From Deltaproteobacteria bacterium SM23_61 (GTDB lineage Bacteria; Desulfobacterota; SM23-61): a DNA stretch of 39,417 nt. Below are positions 8,809 to 18,895 of the stretch, one piece after another; the stretch's first letter is position 1; the number at the start of each line of letters is the position of its first letter. Where the stretch lies: the NCBI GenBank assembly GCA_001304105.1, contig LJUR01000005.1:1-39417 (forward strand), in the 5' to 3' direction. The notes below the pieces were generated by a model, which ran no database searches, was not told the origin of the DNA, and saw only the letters and a list, made by a program, of their open reading frames with translations. The translations under genes were made by a program, and so were the position numbers.

Positions 8809-10368
8809 ATGAAAAAGAGCAAACCATTGACAAGAGTCCGGCTGGGAATCGACTTCGGCACGACCCGAACCGTGGTGGCCCGGGTGGAGGGGGGTAATTA
8901 CCCCCTGGTCACTTTTGAGGCCGAGTGGGGGGACGGACAGGAGTGGTATCCCTCTCTGATTGCCGGGAAGGGAACGCAGCGGGTCTTTGGATGGGAAGCG
9001 TGGTCCAAGCAGTCGGAAGAAGGCTGGCAGATTATCCGCTCCCTGAAACGCTATTTGTCCCGGGCCAATCCCGACACCTGCCTTCAAGTGGGGGAGGAAA
9101 AGGTTCCCCTCCTGACCCTGCTCACTGAATATTTGAATTCCCTCCGCCGGGATCTCCTGGAAAATTCCAACCTTCAAATTCGGGACCCGGCGGTCCTGGA
9201 GGTGATGGTCGGCGTCCCGGCCAATGCCAATAACAATCAGAGATTCCTGACCCTGGAAGGGTTTCGGCGGGCTGGTTTTGAAGTCCTGGGATTGATCAAT
9301 GAACCCTCCGCCGCGGGGGTGGAGTACGCTTTTCGGTATCGCAAACAGGCCTCCGAGCGGAAAAGAGAGTATCTTCTGGTTTATGACCTGGGCGGCGGGA
9401 CCTTCGACCTCTCGGTCATTCAGATGCGAGACCTCAGCCATCTGGTCATGACCACCGCAGGAATTGAGCACCTGGGCGGGGATGACTTCGATAATATCCT
9501 GTCCGGTTTGGCCGCTGAGCGGGCGGGGTTGAAACCAGAAATTCGATCGAATTTCTGGCTCCTGGAGGAATGCCGGGAGAAGAAAGAAAGCCTTCACCCC
9601 AATACCAAAAAGATCCTCCTCGACCTTACGCGCGCGCTGGGGCGGGAACTCGAGGTAACCGTAACCACCGCGCAGTTCTATGAGCGGTCGCGCCCGCTGG
9701 TCGAGCAGACCCTCGCTTCCGTTGAAGACACCCTGAGGCGTCCGGGTCTCTCCGAAGCCTATCCCGGATGGGCCGAAGCGGCCGTCCTCTATCTTGTCGG
9801 CGGAGCAGCGGAGCTTCCCCTCATCTCCCAGATGCTGCGGGAAGCCTACGGCCGCCGGATCCGCAAGTCTCCCTACCCGCGGGCTGCCACCTCCATCGGG
9901 CTGGCCATTGCCGCGGATGAAATGGCCGGTTTCACCGTCCAGGATCGCTTTACCCGCCATTTCGGAGTATGGAGGGAAGAAGAAGACGGCCGGCAGATCT
10001 CCTTTGATCCCATCTTCCCCAAGGACACCCTTCTTCCGGCGAAAGGTGAGCCGCCCCTGCTCCAATCCCGGCGGTACCAGCCGGCCCACAACATCGGTCA
10101 CTTCCGTTACCTGGAATGCAGCCACATGGATGACCGGGGCCAGCCCACGGGAGACCTGACCGCCTGGGATGAAATCCGCTTCCCTTTCGACCCGGCTTTC
10201 ATCGGGGGAAATGGATGGGAAAAAGCCCTCATCCAGCGCTTCGAGGCCCCGCAGGATATCCAGGTCGAAGAAATCTACACCTGCGACAGCCAGGGGATCG
10301 TGAAGGTCACCCTCATTAACCATTCGAACGGCTTCCAAAAATCTTACCAGCTCCGCCACGGGGCTTAA
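8809..10368 (+). CDS. Hsp70/DnaK-family ATPase with short C-terminal region
   Basis: LGIDFGTTRTVVA, INEPSAAGVEYAF, VYDLGGGTFDLSV, LGGDDFDN and LVGGAAELPLI are Hsp70 actin-fold motifs; 519 aa. Confidence 0.88.
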   Translation: MKKSKPLTRVRLGIDFGTTRTVVARVEGGNYPLVTFEAEWGDGQEWYPSLIAGKGTQRVFGWEAWSKQSEEGWQIIRSLKRYLSRANPDTCLQVGEEKVPLLTLLTEYLNSLRRDLLENSNLQIRDPAVLEVMVGVPANANNNQRFLTLEGFRRAGFEVLGLINEPSAAGVEYAFRYRKQASERKREYLLVYDLGGGTFDLSVIQMRDLSHLVMTTAGIEHLGGDDFDNILSGLAAERAGLKPEIRSNFWLLEECREKKESLHPNTKKILLDLTRALGRELEVTVTTAQFYERSRPLVEQTLASVEDTLRRPGLSEAYPGWAEAAVLYLVGGAAELPLISQMLREAYGRRIRKSPYPRAATSIGLAIAADEMAGFTVQDRFTRHFGVWREEEDGRQISFDPIFPKDTLLPAKGEPPLLQSRRYQPAHNIGHFRYLECSHMDDRGQPTGDLTAWDEIRFPFDPAFIGGNGWEKALIQRFEAPQDIQVEEIYTCDSQGIVKVTLINHSNGFQKSYQLRHGA

Positions 10369-10435
10369 AAAAGATCTGATTCCCCTGCCTCCCAACCCGG
10401 CCATGCCAGAACCAAAAAGTTTTGAAAAATTAATA

Positions 10436-10470
10436 AATCCGAAATCCGAATACCGAATCCCGCGAAACGC
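10436..10470. repeat. Heptad array AATCCGA AATCCGA ATACCGA ATCCCGC GAAACGC
   Basis: Direct reading; inverted-like partner AAATTCGGATTTCGTGCTTCGAATTT near 10555-10580. Confidence 0.8.
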
Positions 10471-10651
10471 GGGACGAAACAAACTCCAATTTCAAAAATT
10501 AAAAAAAGCAAACCAAGAAAAGACTTTTGAATTTTGGACATTTGGATTTGTTTCGAAATTCGGATTTCGTGCTTCGAATTTTATTGCCGTCCTTCCCCTT
10601 GGAAGTTTTGTGGCCATATGGCGCCCAACTTGACTTTTAAGAGAGAACTGG

Positions 10652-11845
10652 ATGAACAAAGAGGTTGACGTAATCATCGTTGGTGCCGGTCCCGGCGGCT
10701 GCAGTGCGGCCATAGGCCTGGCCCGCCGGGGATACGATGTCCTGTTATTGGAGAAGGAAAGATTTCCCCGGGGCAAAGTCTGCGGCGACGGAATCAGTCC
10801 CCCGGCCCTGGAGACGCTGGATCGGTTGGGAATCCTCCCCCCGGTGCTTGAAAAAAATCCATGGAAAATCGAAGGGTTGACAATGTCTTCTCCCAATGGA
10901 AAAGCGGTCAAGGCTTTTTTTTCCCACCTGAAAGGCCCTTATGCCTTCGGCCTGGTCATGCCGCGCAGAGAATTTGATTCCCTGGTTTTGCATCAGGCCC
11001 GGAAGTATTCGAACATAGAAATTTTGGAGAATTGGGAAGTTAAGGATTTCATCGAGCAGAACGGGTGGGTCGAGGGAGTCAAAGCCCAATCGGGAAGCCA
11101 AAAAGAGGAATTCTTGAGCAAGTTTCTGGTCGGAGCCGATGGCGCCTATTCGGTGGTGGCGCGAAAAACATTTTCTCGGGAAAATAAAATTCAACAAGGC
11201 GCCTTCGGGCTACGGGCCTATTTTCAAGGAGTAAAGGGATTAACCCATCAGATCGAGATTCACTGCGGCCGCTCCATTCTCCCCGGGTATGGCTGGGTTT
11301 TCCCAACCGGGGAGGATTCGGCCAACGTGGGTGTGGGAATCGCCTCGCGGCACTTGAAAGAAAAGAACATCCGCAATCTATTCCAGGCCTTTGTTAAGGA
11401 AAACCCTTTCGTCAAGGAAAGATTGCTGGAGGCGCGGATGGTGGAAAATTCCCTTCAGGGAGGCCCGATTCCCCTGGGTTCCTTCTTCCGGCGGCGAAGC
11501 CGTAAAAACGTATTGCTGGTGGGCGATGCCGCCGGCTTCACGGATGCCCTGAGCGGGGAGGGAATCTACTTCGCCCTGCGAAGCGGGGAGTGCGCGGCCG
11601 AGGCCATTCAATCGGCTTTGAGTTCGCCCGGAGGAGCAGAGAAAGTGGGACGGATCTATGAGGGTCTCTGGAGAAGCGCCCTCCCAAGCCGGGAGTTCCT
11701 CTTCGGGGCTTTCGTCCACCGGCTGATCGTGAGGGAATTTTTTCTGAATCGGAATATCACCCGGGCGCTCAAAAAACCATCCATGGCCCGGGACCTGGCC
11801 TCGATCCTCTGCCATCAAAAAGCAAAGATGGGACTATTGTTTTAA
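10652..11845 (+). CDS. Geranylgeranyl reductase family FAD-dependent oxidoreductase
   Basis: VIIVGAGPGGCSAAIGLARRGYDVLLLEKERFPRGKVCGDG N-terminus and LLVGDAAGFTDALSGEGIYFALRSG motif. Confidence 0.9.
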   Translation: MNKEVDVIIVGAGPGGCSAAIGLARRGYDVLLLEKERFPRGKVCGDGISPPALETLDRLGILPPVLEKNPWKIEGLTMSSPNGKAVKAFFSHLKGPYAFGLVMPRREFDSLVLHQARKYSNIEILENWEVKDFIEQNGWVEGVKAQSGSQKEEFLSKFLVGADGAYSVVARKTFSRENKIQQGAFGLRAYFQGVKGLTHQIEIHCGRSILPGYGWVFPTGEDSANVGVGIASRHLKEKNIRNLFQAFVKENPFVKERLLEARMVENSLQGGPIPLGSFFRRRSRKNVLLVGDAAGFTDALSGEGIYFALRSGECAAEAIQSALSSPGGAEKVGRIYEGLWRSALPSREFLFGAFVHRLIVREFFLNRNITRALKKPSMARDLASILCHQKAKMGLLF

Positions 11846-12206
11846 CTTGACAAGATTTTATTTTTAAGTTAATCCTTTGGCCAGGTATGACTTTATAGCC
11901 TGTTCGAGTGCCAACATATTCCATAGCCTTCTGCGTTAAATTGATGATGAAGAGAGGGTTCCGGAAGTTCCGTTTTCCACCCCGCAAAGGGCCTTCATCG
12001 GCCGTAAAGGAATTTTGCCTCTTTCCCGACCCAACCACTCCCACTCCATGGGGATAGAGAATCGTTTTTTTTCGAAGGGTTCAAGTTTTCTTTTTGGAAA
12101 GCCGCAGCGCCTGAGACTTTCTTGAAAGGATGACATCCGAGGGAGATTGCCGGGGTGAGGGAGTCCCCTCTTAAACCCCATTAAGATCAAGAAAGGAGGC
12201 AAGGAG

Positions 12207-13643
12207 ATGAAGACGATTTCTAAGATGTCCTGGATGATCGTGCTGGTGAGCTTTGCTTTCGCTTTCTCCTTCGGGCCATGGGGACCGGCCGAAGCCATGG
12301 CCTTTGCAAAGCCCAATGCCGTATTTGATGTCAACAAGATGGGGGATATGTCCGATTTTGATCCCAACAACCCGGTGATCCCCACCGGGGACACCATCAA
12401 AATCGCCATCGTAGCCTCTTTCTCCGGCCCTGCCGCATTGGTGGGACAGATTTATTTCGTCTCGGTTCAGTGGGCAGCCCACGACATCAACAAAAGGGGT
12501 GGCATTCTGGTGGATGGCAAGAAGAAGCTGGTCGAGGTCATCAAGGCCGACCACATGTCCAAACCGGACCAAGCCAAGAAGATATGCGAAAGGATGGTCC
12601 TGCAGGAAAAGGTTCACGTACTGTGGGGCACCAACGGCAGCCATCTGATGAAAGTGATTAACGATGTCGCCGAAAAATACAAGACTATCGCCCAGTGCAC
12701 CGCGGCCTTGTCCGATGAACTCTACGACGCCACGAACTTTAACCGTTATTCTTTCATGTCCTCCTTTTCGACCGATCAGATCGGCCGGGGTCACGCCTAT
12801 TATTATGGGCAAGTCAGGAAAAAAGAAAAAAAGTTTTACATTCTCTGCCAGGACTACCTCTTCGGTCACCAGATGGCCGACGGGTTCAAACACGGGTTGA
12901 AGCTTTATTACCCCGATGCCAAGATCGTCGGGGAAGATTATCACAAGCTGTTCTTAACCGACTTTGCTCCCTACCTCACCAAGATCAAAGCTTCCGGAGC
13001 CGAGGTGATTTACACCGGGGACTGGATTCCGGACGCAGCCAACCTGCTTAAGCAGGCGAGACAAATGGGGATCAAGCTTCCCTTTGCCCACATTTTCCTG
13101 GACGAGCCCAATTTCCTTCATGAGGTGGGAGTGGAAGGAACCAAAGGACTGGTCCAGCTCAGCCAGTTTGGGACTGAAAACCCGACTTTCAAAACTCCCG
13201 AACAGATCAAGTACTACAAGACCTGGAACAACCTGTGGAAGACCAAATGGCAGAAGCCTTTCAACACCCGGCTTTACGAACACGGGACGGGGAACATCGG
13301 TTCCTATATCCAACAGACCTATTGGTTGCTGAGTGTGATCGAAAGGGCCAAAAGTACGGACCCAGAAAAGATTATCAAGGTCTTTGAGGGGGATACCTAC
13401 CAGTTTGTGAACGGGAAAATCATACAGATGAGGCCCTGCGACCACAAGGCGATCCAGGACCTGCACGTTTGGGAATTTGTCCCTCCCGAGCAGCAGAAAG
13501 CATCTTTCAACATTCCGCCCTATTACTGGTTCAAGGGCACTTGCAGTGCCGGGAAGATATTCACGCTCCCGGCCGAAAAGGTACTTCCCCTTATGGATAG
13601 GAAATTGGAAAGATGCAAAGGGAAGAATGACTGGGGGAAATAA
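12207..13643 (+). CDS. Branched-chain amino acid-type ABC transporter substrate-binding protein
   Basis: Signal peptide; IKIAIVASFSGPAALVGQ; periplasmic-binding fold (Peripla_BP_6-like); upstream of livHMGF. Confidence 0.9.
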   Translation: MKTISKMSWMIVLVSFAFAFSFGPWGPAEAMAFAKPNAVFDVNKMGDMSDFDPNNPVIPTGDTIKIAIVASFSGPAALVGQIYFVSVQWAAHDINKRGGILVDGKKKLVEVIKADHMSKPDQAKKICERMVLQEKVHVLWGTNGSHLMKVINDVAEKYKTIAQCTAALSDELYDATNFNRYSFMSSFSTDQIGRGHAYYYGQVRKKEKKFYILCQDYLFGHQMADGFKHGLKLYYPDAKIVGEDYHKLFLTDFAPYLTKIKASGAEVIYTGDWIPDAANLLKQARQMGIKLPFAHIFLDEPNFLHEVGVEGTKGLVQLSQFGTENPTFKTPEQIKYYKTWNNLWKTKWQKPFNTRLYEHGTGNIGSYIQQTYWLLSVIERAKSTDPEKIIKVFEGDTYQFVNGKIIQMRPCDHKAIQDLHVWEFVPPEQQKASFNIPPYYWFKGTCSAGKIFTLPAEKVLPLMDRKLERCKGKNDWGK

Positions 13644-13652
13644 AGAAAAACC

Positions 13653-13720
13653 GCAAAGAGCAAAGAGCATAGAGCATAGCGTAAAGAAAGTTTTAGCTCC
13701 TGGCGCTATGCTCTATGCGC
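13653..13720. repeat. Heptad array (GCAAAGA/GCATAGA) with 15-bp inverted partner forming a hairpin
   Basis: GCATAGAGCATAGCG (13667-13681) and CGCTATGCTCTATGC (13704-13718) are perfect reverse complements. Confidence 0.92.
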
Positions 13721-13748
13721 CATGCGTCTTTTGAACTGAGGCTGAATT

Positions 13749-14621
13749 ATGGATCCGACTACTGCGATGTATATCGCCCAGGGAATACACGGAATTGCCT
13801 ATGGCATGGTCCTTTTTCTGGTAGCCTCCGGGCTCACCCTGATCTTCGGCATGATGGACATTCTGAACCTGGCCCATGCCGCTTTCTTCATGCTTTCCGC
13901 GTATTTTTGTTACCAGTTTTTGTCTATGACCGGAAATTTTTGGCTGGCCCTGCTCCTGGCGCCGGTGGTCACCGCTTTTTTCGGAATTCTCATGGAAAGA
14001 TTTCTTCTCCGGAAAATACATGCTTTCGGGCTGATGAGCCAATTGGTCGTAACCGTGGGAGTTTCCCTGGTCATCCTGGCAGCGGTGAAGATTTTCTGGG
14101 GAACGGAGAGCCTGCCGGTCAAAATTCCTCCAATTTTGACCGGACTCGTGAATATTGCCGGTATGGACTACCCCCTCTATCGACTTTTCATTATTGGACT
14201 CTCGCTGGTGGTTTTGGCGATCATGGCTCTGCTCCTGTACAAAACCCGTATCGGCAAGATTGTACGCGCGGCCGTTTCCGACCCCAATATGGTCAATGCC
14301 CTGGGCATTAATATCCCCCTGGTCTTCACCTTTGTCTTTGGAGTCGGCACATGGCTGGCCGGGGTGGCCGGGGTGGCCATCGCCCCCATCCTTACGGTAT
14401 TCCCCGGACTGGAGGCTCAGATGGGCATGGATGCCTTTGTGGTGGTGATTACCGGGGGATTCGGAAGCCTGGCGGGGGCGTTTATCGTCTCCATGATATT
14501 TGGGTTGTTAAGCTCCTATGGCGTGCAGTTCGTCTCCACGCTGGCGCCGGTCCTGATGTTCGCCTTCATGGCCATCGTCCTGGCGATTCGACCCGTGGGC
14601 CTCTTCGGAGAAAGGGAATGA
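13749..14621 (+). CDS. livH: Branched-chain amino acid ABC transporter permease LivH
   Basis: GIAYGMVLFLVASGLTLIFGMMDILNLAHAAFFMLSAY; operon context. Confidence 0.93.
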   Translation: MDPTTAMYIAQGIHGIAYGMVLFLVASGLTLIFGMMDILNLAHAAFFMLSAYFCYQFLSMTGNFWLALLLAPVVTAFFGILMERFLLRKIHAFGLMSQLVVTVGVSLVILAAVKIFWGTESLPVKIPPILTGLVNIAGMDYPLYRLFIIGLSLVVLAIMALLLYKTRIGKIVRAAVSDPNMVNALGINIPLVFTFVFGVGTWLAGVAGVAIAPILTVFPGLEAQMGMDAFVVVITGGFGSLAGAFIVSMIFGLLSSYGVQFVSTLAPVLMFAFMAIVLAIRPVGLFGERE

Positions 14622-15616
14622 TGAATAAAAAGGGTCAATGGATATTCTGGGCGGGGTTAATCGTGGTTCTATTTTTATACCCCAAGGTTTTTGGTATCTA
14701 CTATACCAACCTGTTTGTCACTTTCGCCATCTTTGCCGTTTATTCCGTCTCTTTTAATTTGCTCCTGGGCTACACCGCGCTGTTCAGTTTTGGCCATGCC
14801 ATGTTTTTTGGCGTCGGAGGCTACGGCACGGCCCTGGCTTTGGAGCGTATCTCCGGGATGTCCCTCTTAGGGGCGCTGGGAATCGGTCTGCTGTCGACAA
14901 TTATTTTCGCCCTAATCTTATGCCCCATCGTCGTCAGGGTCACCGGCTCAGCCTTTGCCATGCTGCACCTCGCCTTTGGCCAGCTGATGTATATTCTGGC
15001 TCTGAAACTAAGAAATATCACCGGGGGAGAAGATGGCATCGGAGGGTTTCCCATACCACCGTTAAACATTCCGGGGATCGCCTCGATCAGCATGAAGGTC
15101 CCAGAGAACTTTTATTATTTTGCCATAGCCGTGCTGGGGGCGAGCCTCTGGATGATGTGGTTTTTTACCAAGACGCCCTTTGGCCAAATTCAGGTCGGGG
15201 TGCGGGACAACGCCATGCGGGTCGACTACCTGGGTTTCAAGGTGCCCCAGACCAAGGCCGTAGTTTATGTTGTTGCCGGTGCTTTTGCCGGAGTCGCCGG
15301 CTCCATTTTTACGTTGTTTCAAAACCTGATTGCCGCCGATAGCGCCTTTAGCATTTTGGTCTCCTTCGGGGCGGTCATCAATACCCTCGTGGGGGGGCTG
15401 GGCAGCTTTTTTGGCCCCCTCTGTGGCGCGGCGATCATGCAAATTCTGGAAGAAGTGACCACCCGCTATACGGATCGGGTCGAACTGGTGGCGGGCCTGA
15501 TCCTCATCTTGGTCATCATGTTTGCACCCATGGGGTTCATGGGCGGGGTCAGAATTCTGAGAGCAAAATGGCTGGCCCATTCTGCTCCCAAGGTTAAAAT
15601 GGAGAAGGTTTCATGA
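14618..15616 (+). CDS. livM: Branched-chain amino acid ABC transporter permease LivM
   Basis: ATGA overlap with livH; YSVSFNLLLGYTALFSFGHAMFFGVGGYG motif. Confidence 0.93.
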   Translation: MMNKKGQWIFWAGLIVVLFLYPKVFGIYYTNLFVTFAIFAVYSVSFNLLLGYTALFSFGHAMFFGVGGYGTALALERISGMSLLGALGIGLLSTIIFALILCPIVVRVTGSAFAMLHLAFGQLMYILALKLRNITGGEDGIGGFPIPPLNIPGIASISMKVPENFYYFAIAVLGASLWMMWFFTKTPFGQIQVGVRDNAMRVDYLGFKVPQTKAVVYVVAGAFAGVAGSIFTLFQNLIAADSAFSILVSFGAVINTLVGGLGSFFGPLCGAAIMQILEEVTTRYTDRVELVAGLILILVIMFAPMGFMGGVRILRAKWLAHSAPKVKMEKVS

Positions 15617-16359
15617 ATATCCTGGAGACAAAGGGGCTTTATCACGATTTCAAAGGATTGGAAGTGCTGTTCGATGTCAACCTGGAAGTGAAGGAGAAAG
15701 AGCGGCATGCCATCATTGGACCCAATGGGGCGGGGAAGACGACCCTTTTCAACGTGATCACCGGGACATACCATCCGAGCCGGGGTCTGGTGTTCTTCAA
15801 AGGGAAGGAGGTCACCGGAGCCAGGCCGCACAAGATGGCACGCCTGGGCATGGGTCGTTCTTTTCAGCTCACCAGCACCTTCAGCCGGTTGACCGCTTTT
15901 CAGAATATTCGCTTAGCCGTCCTTTCCAAGAAGGGGATCCGTTTTCATTTGTTCAACAAGGTTGACAAGATGCAGGACATAACCCAAGAAACGGACGAAA
16001 TCTTAAAAAGGATCAATTTAGACCGGGAGCGGAATCTGCCCGCCGGTATGTTGTCCTACGGGAAACATCGGGCCCTGGAGATCAGCCTGGCCCTGGCGAC
16101 GGACCCGGACCTGGTCATGCTCGACGAGCCCACGGCCGGCATGTCCCGGGATGAAACCCATTATGCGGTGGAGCTGATCCGGAGGCTCACGGAGGGCAAA
16201 ACCGCGGTCATCATCGAGCATGACATGGATGTGGTCTTTTCGTTGGCGGACCGCATCACCGTTCTTCATTACGGGCAGATCCTGGCCACGGGGCCTCCGG
16301 GTGAGATCAAGGAGAATCAAGCGGTGAAGGATGCCTATCTGGGGGAACTGGAAACCTAA
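15613..16359 (+). CDS. livG: Branched-chain amino acid ABC transporter ATP-binding protein LivG
   Basis: GPNGAGKTTLFNVITG Walker A; LDEPTAGMSRDE Walker B; ATGA overlap with livM. Confidence 0.94.
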   Translation: MNILETKGLYHDFKGLEVLFDVNLEVKEKERHAIIGPNGAGKTTLFNVITGTYHPSRGLVFFKGKEVTGARPHKMARLGMGRSFQLTSTFSRLTAFQNIRLAVLSKKGIRFHLFNKVDKMQDITQETDEILKRINLDRERNLPAGMLSYGKHRALEISLALATDPDLVMLDEPTAGMSRDETHYAVELIRRLTEGKTAVIIEHDMDVVFSLADRITVLHYGQILATGPPGEIKENQAVKDAYLGELET

Positions 16360-16363
16360 AAAA

Positions 16364-16466
16364 GCAGAGAGCAAAGAGCATAGAGCATAGCGTGATGCGG
16401 TTTCAGGCCTGTAGGGGCGATTCATGAATCGCCCCTACGCCATGCTCTCTGCTCTTTGCGCTACTA
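16364..16466. repeat. Nested inverted repeat: heptad arms (GCAGAGA GCAAAGA GCATAGA GCATAGC) around the perfect 28-bp palindrome GTAGGGGCGATTCATGAATCGCCCCTAC
   Basis: Palindrome at 16411-16438 is perfect; outer arms are GCAGAGAGCAAAGAGCATAGAGCATAGCG and CGCCATGCTCTCTGCTCTTTGCGCT. Confidence 0.95.
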
Positions 16467-16476
16467 AGCGGGTGGG

Positions 16477-17202
16477 GTGAATGGAATGTTACTTGAAGTC
16501 CATGAACTGAATACCTACTACGGCATGAGCCATGTCCTCCAGAGGATCTCCCTGAACGTAAATCAGGGGGAAGTCGTCGCTTTGCTGGGACGCAACGGCA
16601 TGGGGAAAAGCACGACCCTGAAAAGTATCATGGGCCTGGTCAAACCGAAATCGGGATCAGTGACCTTTCAGGGGGAGGATATTACGGGTTATCCTCCCTT
16701 CAAGGCGGCCCGGGCCGGAATCGGCTACGTTCCCGAGGACCGACGGGTTTTCCCCAACCTCTCGGTGATGGATAATCTGTTTCTGGGGATTAAAGGGGGA
16801 AAAATCCAGGATCCCAACAACTCGAACACGTGGACCGTGGAAAGGATCTTTCGGCATTTCCCCATGCTGGAGAAAAGATCCCGGCAGCAGGGGAGGTTGC
16901 TGTCCGGCGGGGAACAGCAGATGCTGACCATCGGCCGCTCTTTAATGGGCAATCCCTCGCTTCTGCTGGTGGACGAACCGACCGAAGGCCTGGCTCCCCT
17001 CCTGGTCAAAGAGGTCCGGGATATCCTGGAGGAGATTAACAAGGCGGGGGTTTCGATCCTGCTGGTGGAGCACAATATTAAAGTGGCCCTGTCCCTGGCC
17101 GACCGGGTCTACCTGATGGGCAAAGCCCACATCGGATTCGCGGGAACCATAGCCGAATTGGAGGCCAACCCGGAGACCAAAGCAAAGTACCTGGAAGTAT
17201 AA
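16477..17202 (+). CDS. livF: Branched-chain amino acid ABC transporter ATP-binding protein LivF
   Basis: GRNGMGKSTTLKSIMG, LSGGEQQMLTIGRSL, LLVDEPTEGLAP. Start GTG 16477 or ATG 16486. Confidence 0.94.
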   Translation: MNGMLLEVHELNTYYGMSHVLQRISLNVNQGEVVALLGRNGMGKSTTLKSIMGLVKPKSGSVTFQGEDITGYPPFKAARAGIGYVPEDRRVFPNLSVMDNLFLGIKGGKIQDPNNSNTWTVERIFRHFPMLEKRSRQQGRLLSGGEQQMLTIGRSLMGNPSLLLVDEPTEGLAPLLVKEVRDILEEINKAGVSILLVEHNIKVALSLADRVYLMGKAHIGFAGTIAELEANPETKAKYLEV

Positions 17203-17211
17203 GAAATACAA

Positions 17212-17280
17212 GTTTCGAGTTGCCGGTTCCAGGTTTTAGATCGGCGCTTCAACGGTTTTTACCTCGAACCTCCAACCTGC
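17212..17280. repeat. Heptad array GTTTCGA GTTGCCG GTTCCAG GTTTTAG with opposite-strand-like units CTCGAAC CTCCAAC
   Basis: Direct reading. Confidence 0.7.
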
Positions 17281-17282
17281 TT

Positions 17283-18626
17283 TTATTTATATCCCATCTT
17301 CTTTTCCACGTCATAAAGCGCCTTGTCGACGGCCTTGATCCCTTCTTCCACTTCGCTCCGGGTGATGGTCAGAGGAGGGGCGAACTCGAGGGCATTGGAC
17401 ATTCCCCGGAAGATCACTCCATGATCCCGCCCGGCCAGGGTCAGCTGGGAGGTGATGGCGTCCTTGGCGGGGAAGGGAGCTTTCTTCTTCTTATCCTGCA
17501 CGATTTCCAGGGCGCACCAGAGCCCGATTCCTCTGGCCTCTCCGGCAATGGGATGTTTCTGAAGGCTCTTCAACCCATCCAGGAAATATTTACCCATCTC
17601 CGCGGAGTTCTCCACCAGGCGCTCCTTTTCTATGATCTCCAGGGTTTTCATCGCCGCCACGCAGCATACCGGGTGGTTGCCATAGGTATGCAGGTGGAGG
17701 AAGGCGGGAATGGCATCGGCGATCTTCTTGGTGGTGGCCGTTGCTCCCAGGGGGGCGTAGCCGGCGGTCAGCTGCTTGGCCATGGTCATGATGTCCGGTT
17801 TGATGTTGTAGTGCTGGCAGCCGAACATTTTGCCCGTCCGGCCGAAACCCACGATCACTTCGTCGATGATCAGCAACACTCCGTATTTGTCGCAGATCTG
17901 CCGGATCCGGTCGAAATAGCCGTCGGGAGGGGGAAGCGCCCCCACCCCCTGCATGACCGTCTCGGCGATGAAGGCGGCGACGAGATCCGGACCTTCAAAG
18001 TGGATCAGGGAATCCAGGGCGTCGGCGCAGGCCAGATCACAGGCCGGGTAAGTCAGATTGATGGGGCAGCGGTAGCAGTAGGGGGGGATGAGGAATACAT
18101 GCCCGGGGACCAGGGGGGCCATGACGTTGCGCATGGGGTTCAAGAATCCCAGGGCACTTAAAGCTCCCATGGTCTGCCCATGATAGGCCATCTGGCGGGA
18201 GACGATTTTGAAGCGTCTCTGTTTGTTGGCGTAGTAGTGGTACTGCCGGGCGATCTTGAAGGCGGATTCCACGGCCTCGGACCCATCGCAGACAAAACAG
18301 GTTGTCTTGAGCTCCCCGGGGTAGATAGAGGCCAGCTTCTTGGCCAGCTGGACCGCCGGGGGGGTGATGAAAAACCCGGGCGTGAAATAGTGCAGCTTCA
18401 TTGCCTGATCGTACATCGCCTTGGCCACCTCTTCCCGTCCGTAGCCAATGGCGTTGGGCCGGGTGTTGCCGGCCATCAGGTCCAGGTACTTGTTCCCGCC
18501 TTCATCGAAAACGTAGTCCCCCTCCCCCCGGACGATGACCGGGACCTTTCCGTCCTGGATGTCCTGTTTCGCCGTGTTATGGATAAAGAGATAATCCAGC
18601 GCGTCCTTGATTGTAGTGGAGCCCAT
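17283..18626 (-). CDS. Class III PLP-dependent aminotransferase
   Basis: Motifs DGSEAVESAFKIAR, AYHGQT, LLIIDEVIVGFGRTGKMF, PDIMTMAKQLTAGYAPLGA (PLP Lys). Confidence 0.92.
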   Translation of the reverse strand: MGSTTIKDALDYLFIHNTAKQDIQDGKVPVIVRGEGDYVFDEGGNKYLDLMAGNTRPNAIGYGREEVAKAMYDQAMKLHYFTPGFFITPPAVQLAKKLASIYPGELKTTCFVCDGSEAVESAFKIARQYHYYANKQRRFKIVSRQMAYHGQTMGALSALGFLNPMRNVMAPLVPGHVFLIPPYCYRCPINLTYPACDLACADALDSLIHFEGPDLVAAFIAETVMQGVGALPPPDGYFDRIRQICDKYGVLLIIDEVIVGFGRTGKMFGCQHYNIKPDIMTMAKQLTAGYAPLGATATTKKIADAIPAFLHLHTYGNHPVCCVAAMKTLEIIEKERLVENSAEMGKYFLDGLKSLQKHPIAGEARGIGLWCALEIVQDKKKKAPFPAKDAITSQLTLAGRDHGVIFRGMSNALEFAPPLTITRSEVEEGIKAVDKALYDVEKKMGYK

Positions 18627-18706
18627 TTGTTCCTCCCCCCGGAAGAATATCGATGGATATTTTGTATCAAGCCCAGGACCTTGCTGTCAATGTCTAAAAA
18701 GAATAT

Positions 18707-18800
18707 GGTTTCAGGTTCCGAGTTTCGGGTTCCGGGTCGAAACGGATGCATTCTTTTTATTTGAGCTCGCAACCGGAAACATCCAACCCGCTTCCCCTTT
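18707..18800. repeat. Heptad array GGTTTCA GGTTCCG AGTTTCG GGTTCCG GGTCGAA and inverted-type segment CGCAACC GGAAACA TCCAACC CGCTTCC
   Basis: Direct reading. Confidence 0.7.
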
Positions 18801-18895
18801 TTGACTTGACTTCTCGTAACTGCCTAGTGAAAAATGTGGGGGCAGGAGTCCTCAGCAGGGGCCTGGAATAAGGGGATTTGCCTTTTGCTTTACAT

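Noticed and set aside
8800-10482. 560-aa reverse-strand ORF antisense to the Hsp70-like gene
   Set aside because: The plus-strand translation has unmistakable Hsp70 motifs. The reverse ORF has Gly/Pro/Arg-rich composition typical of antisense to high-GC codons and has no RBS.
11850-12200. Possible transposase or gene remnant before the SBP gene (NPLFIINLTQKAMEYVGTRTGYKV on the reverse strand)
   Set aside because: Looks protein-like, but I could not tie it to any family and no boundaries or inverted repeats were seen.
17220-18161. 313-aa plus-strand ORF over the aminotransferase
   Set aside because: Shadow ORF of a clearly coding minus-strand gene.
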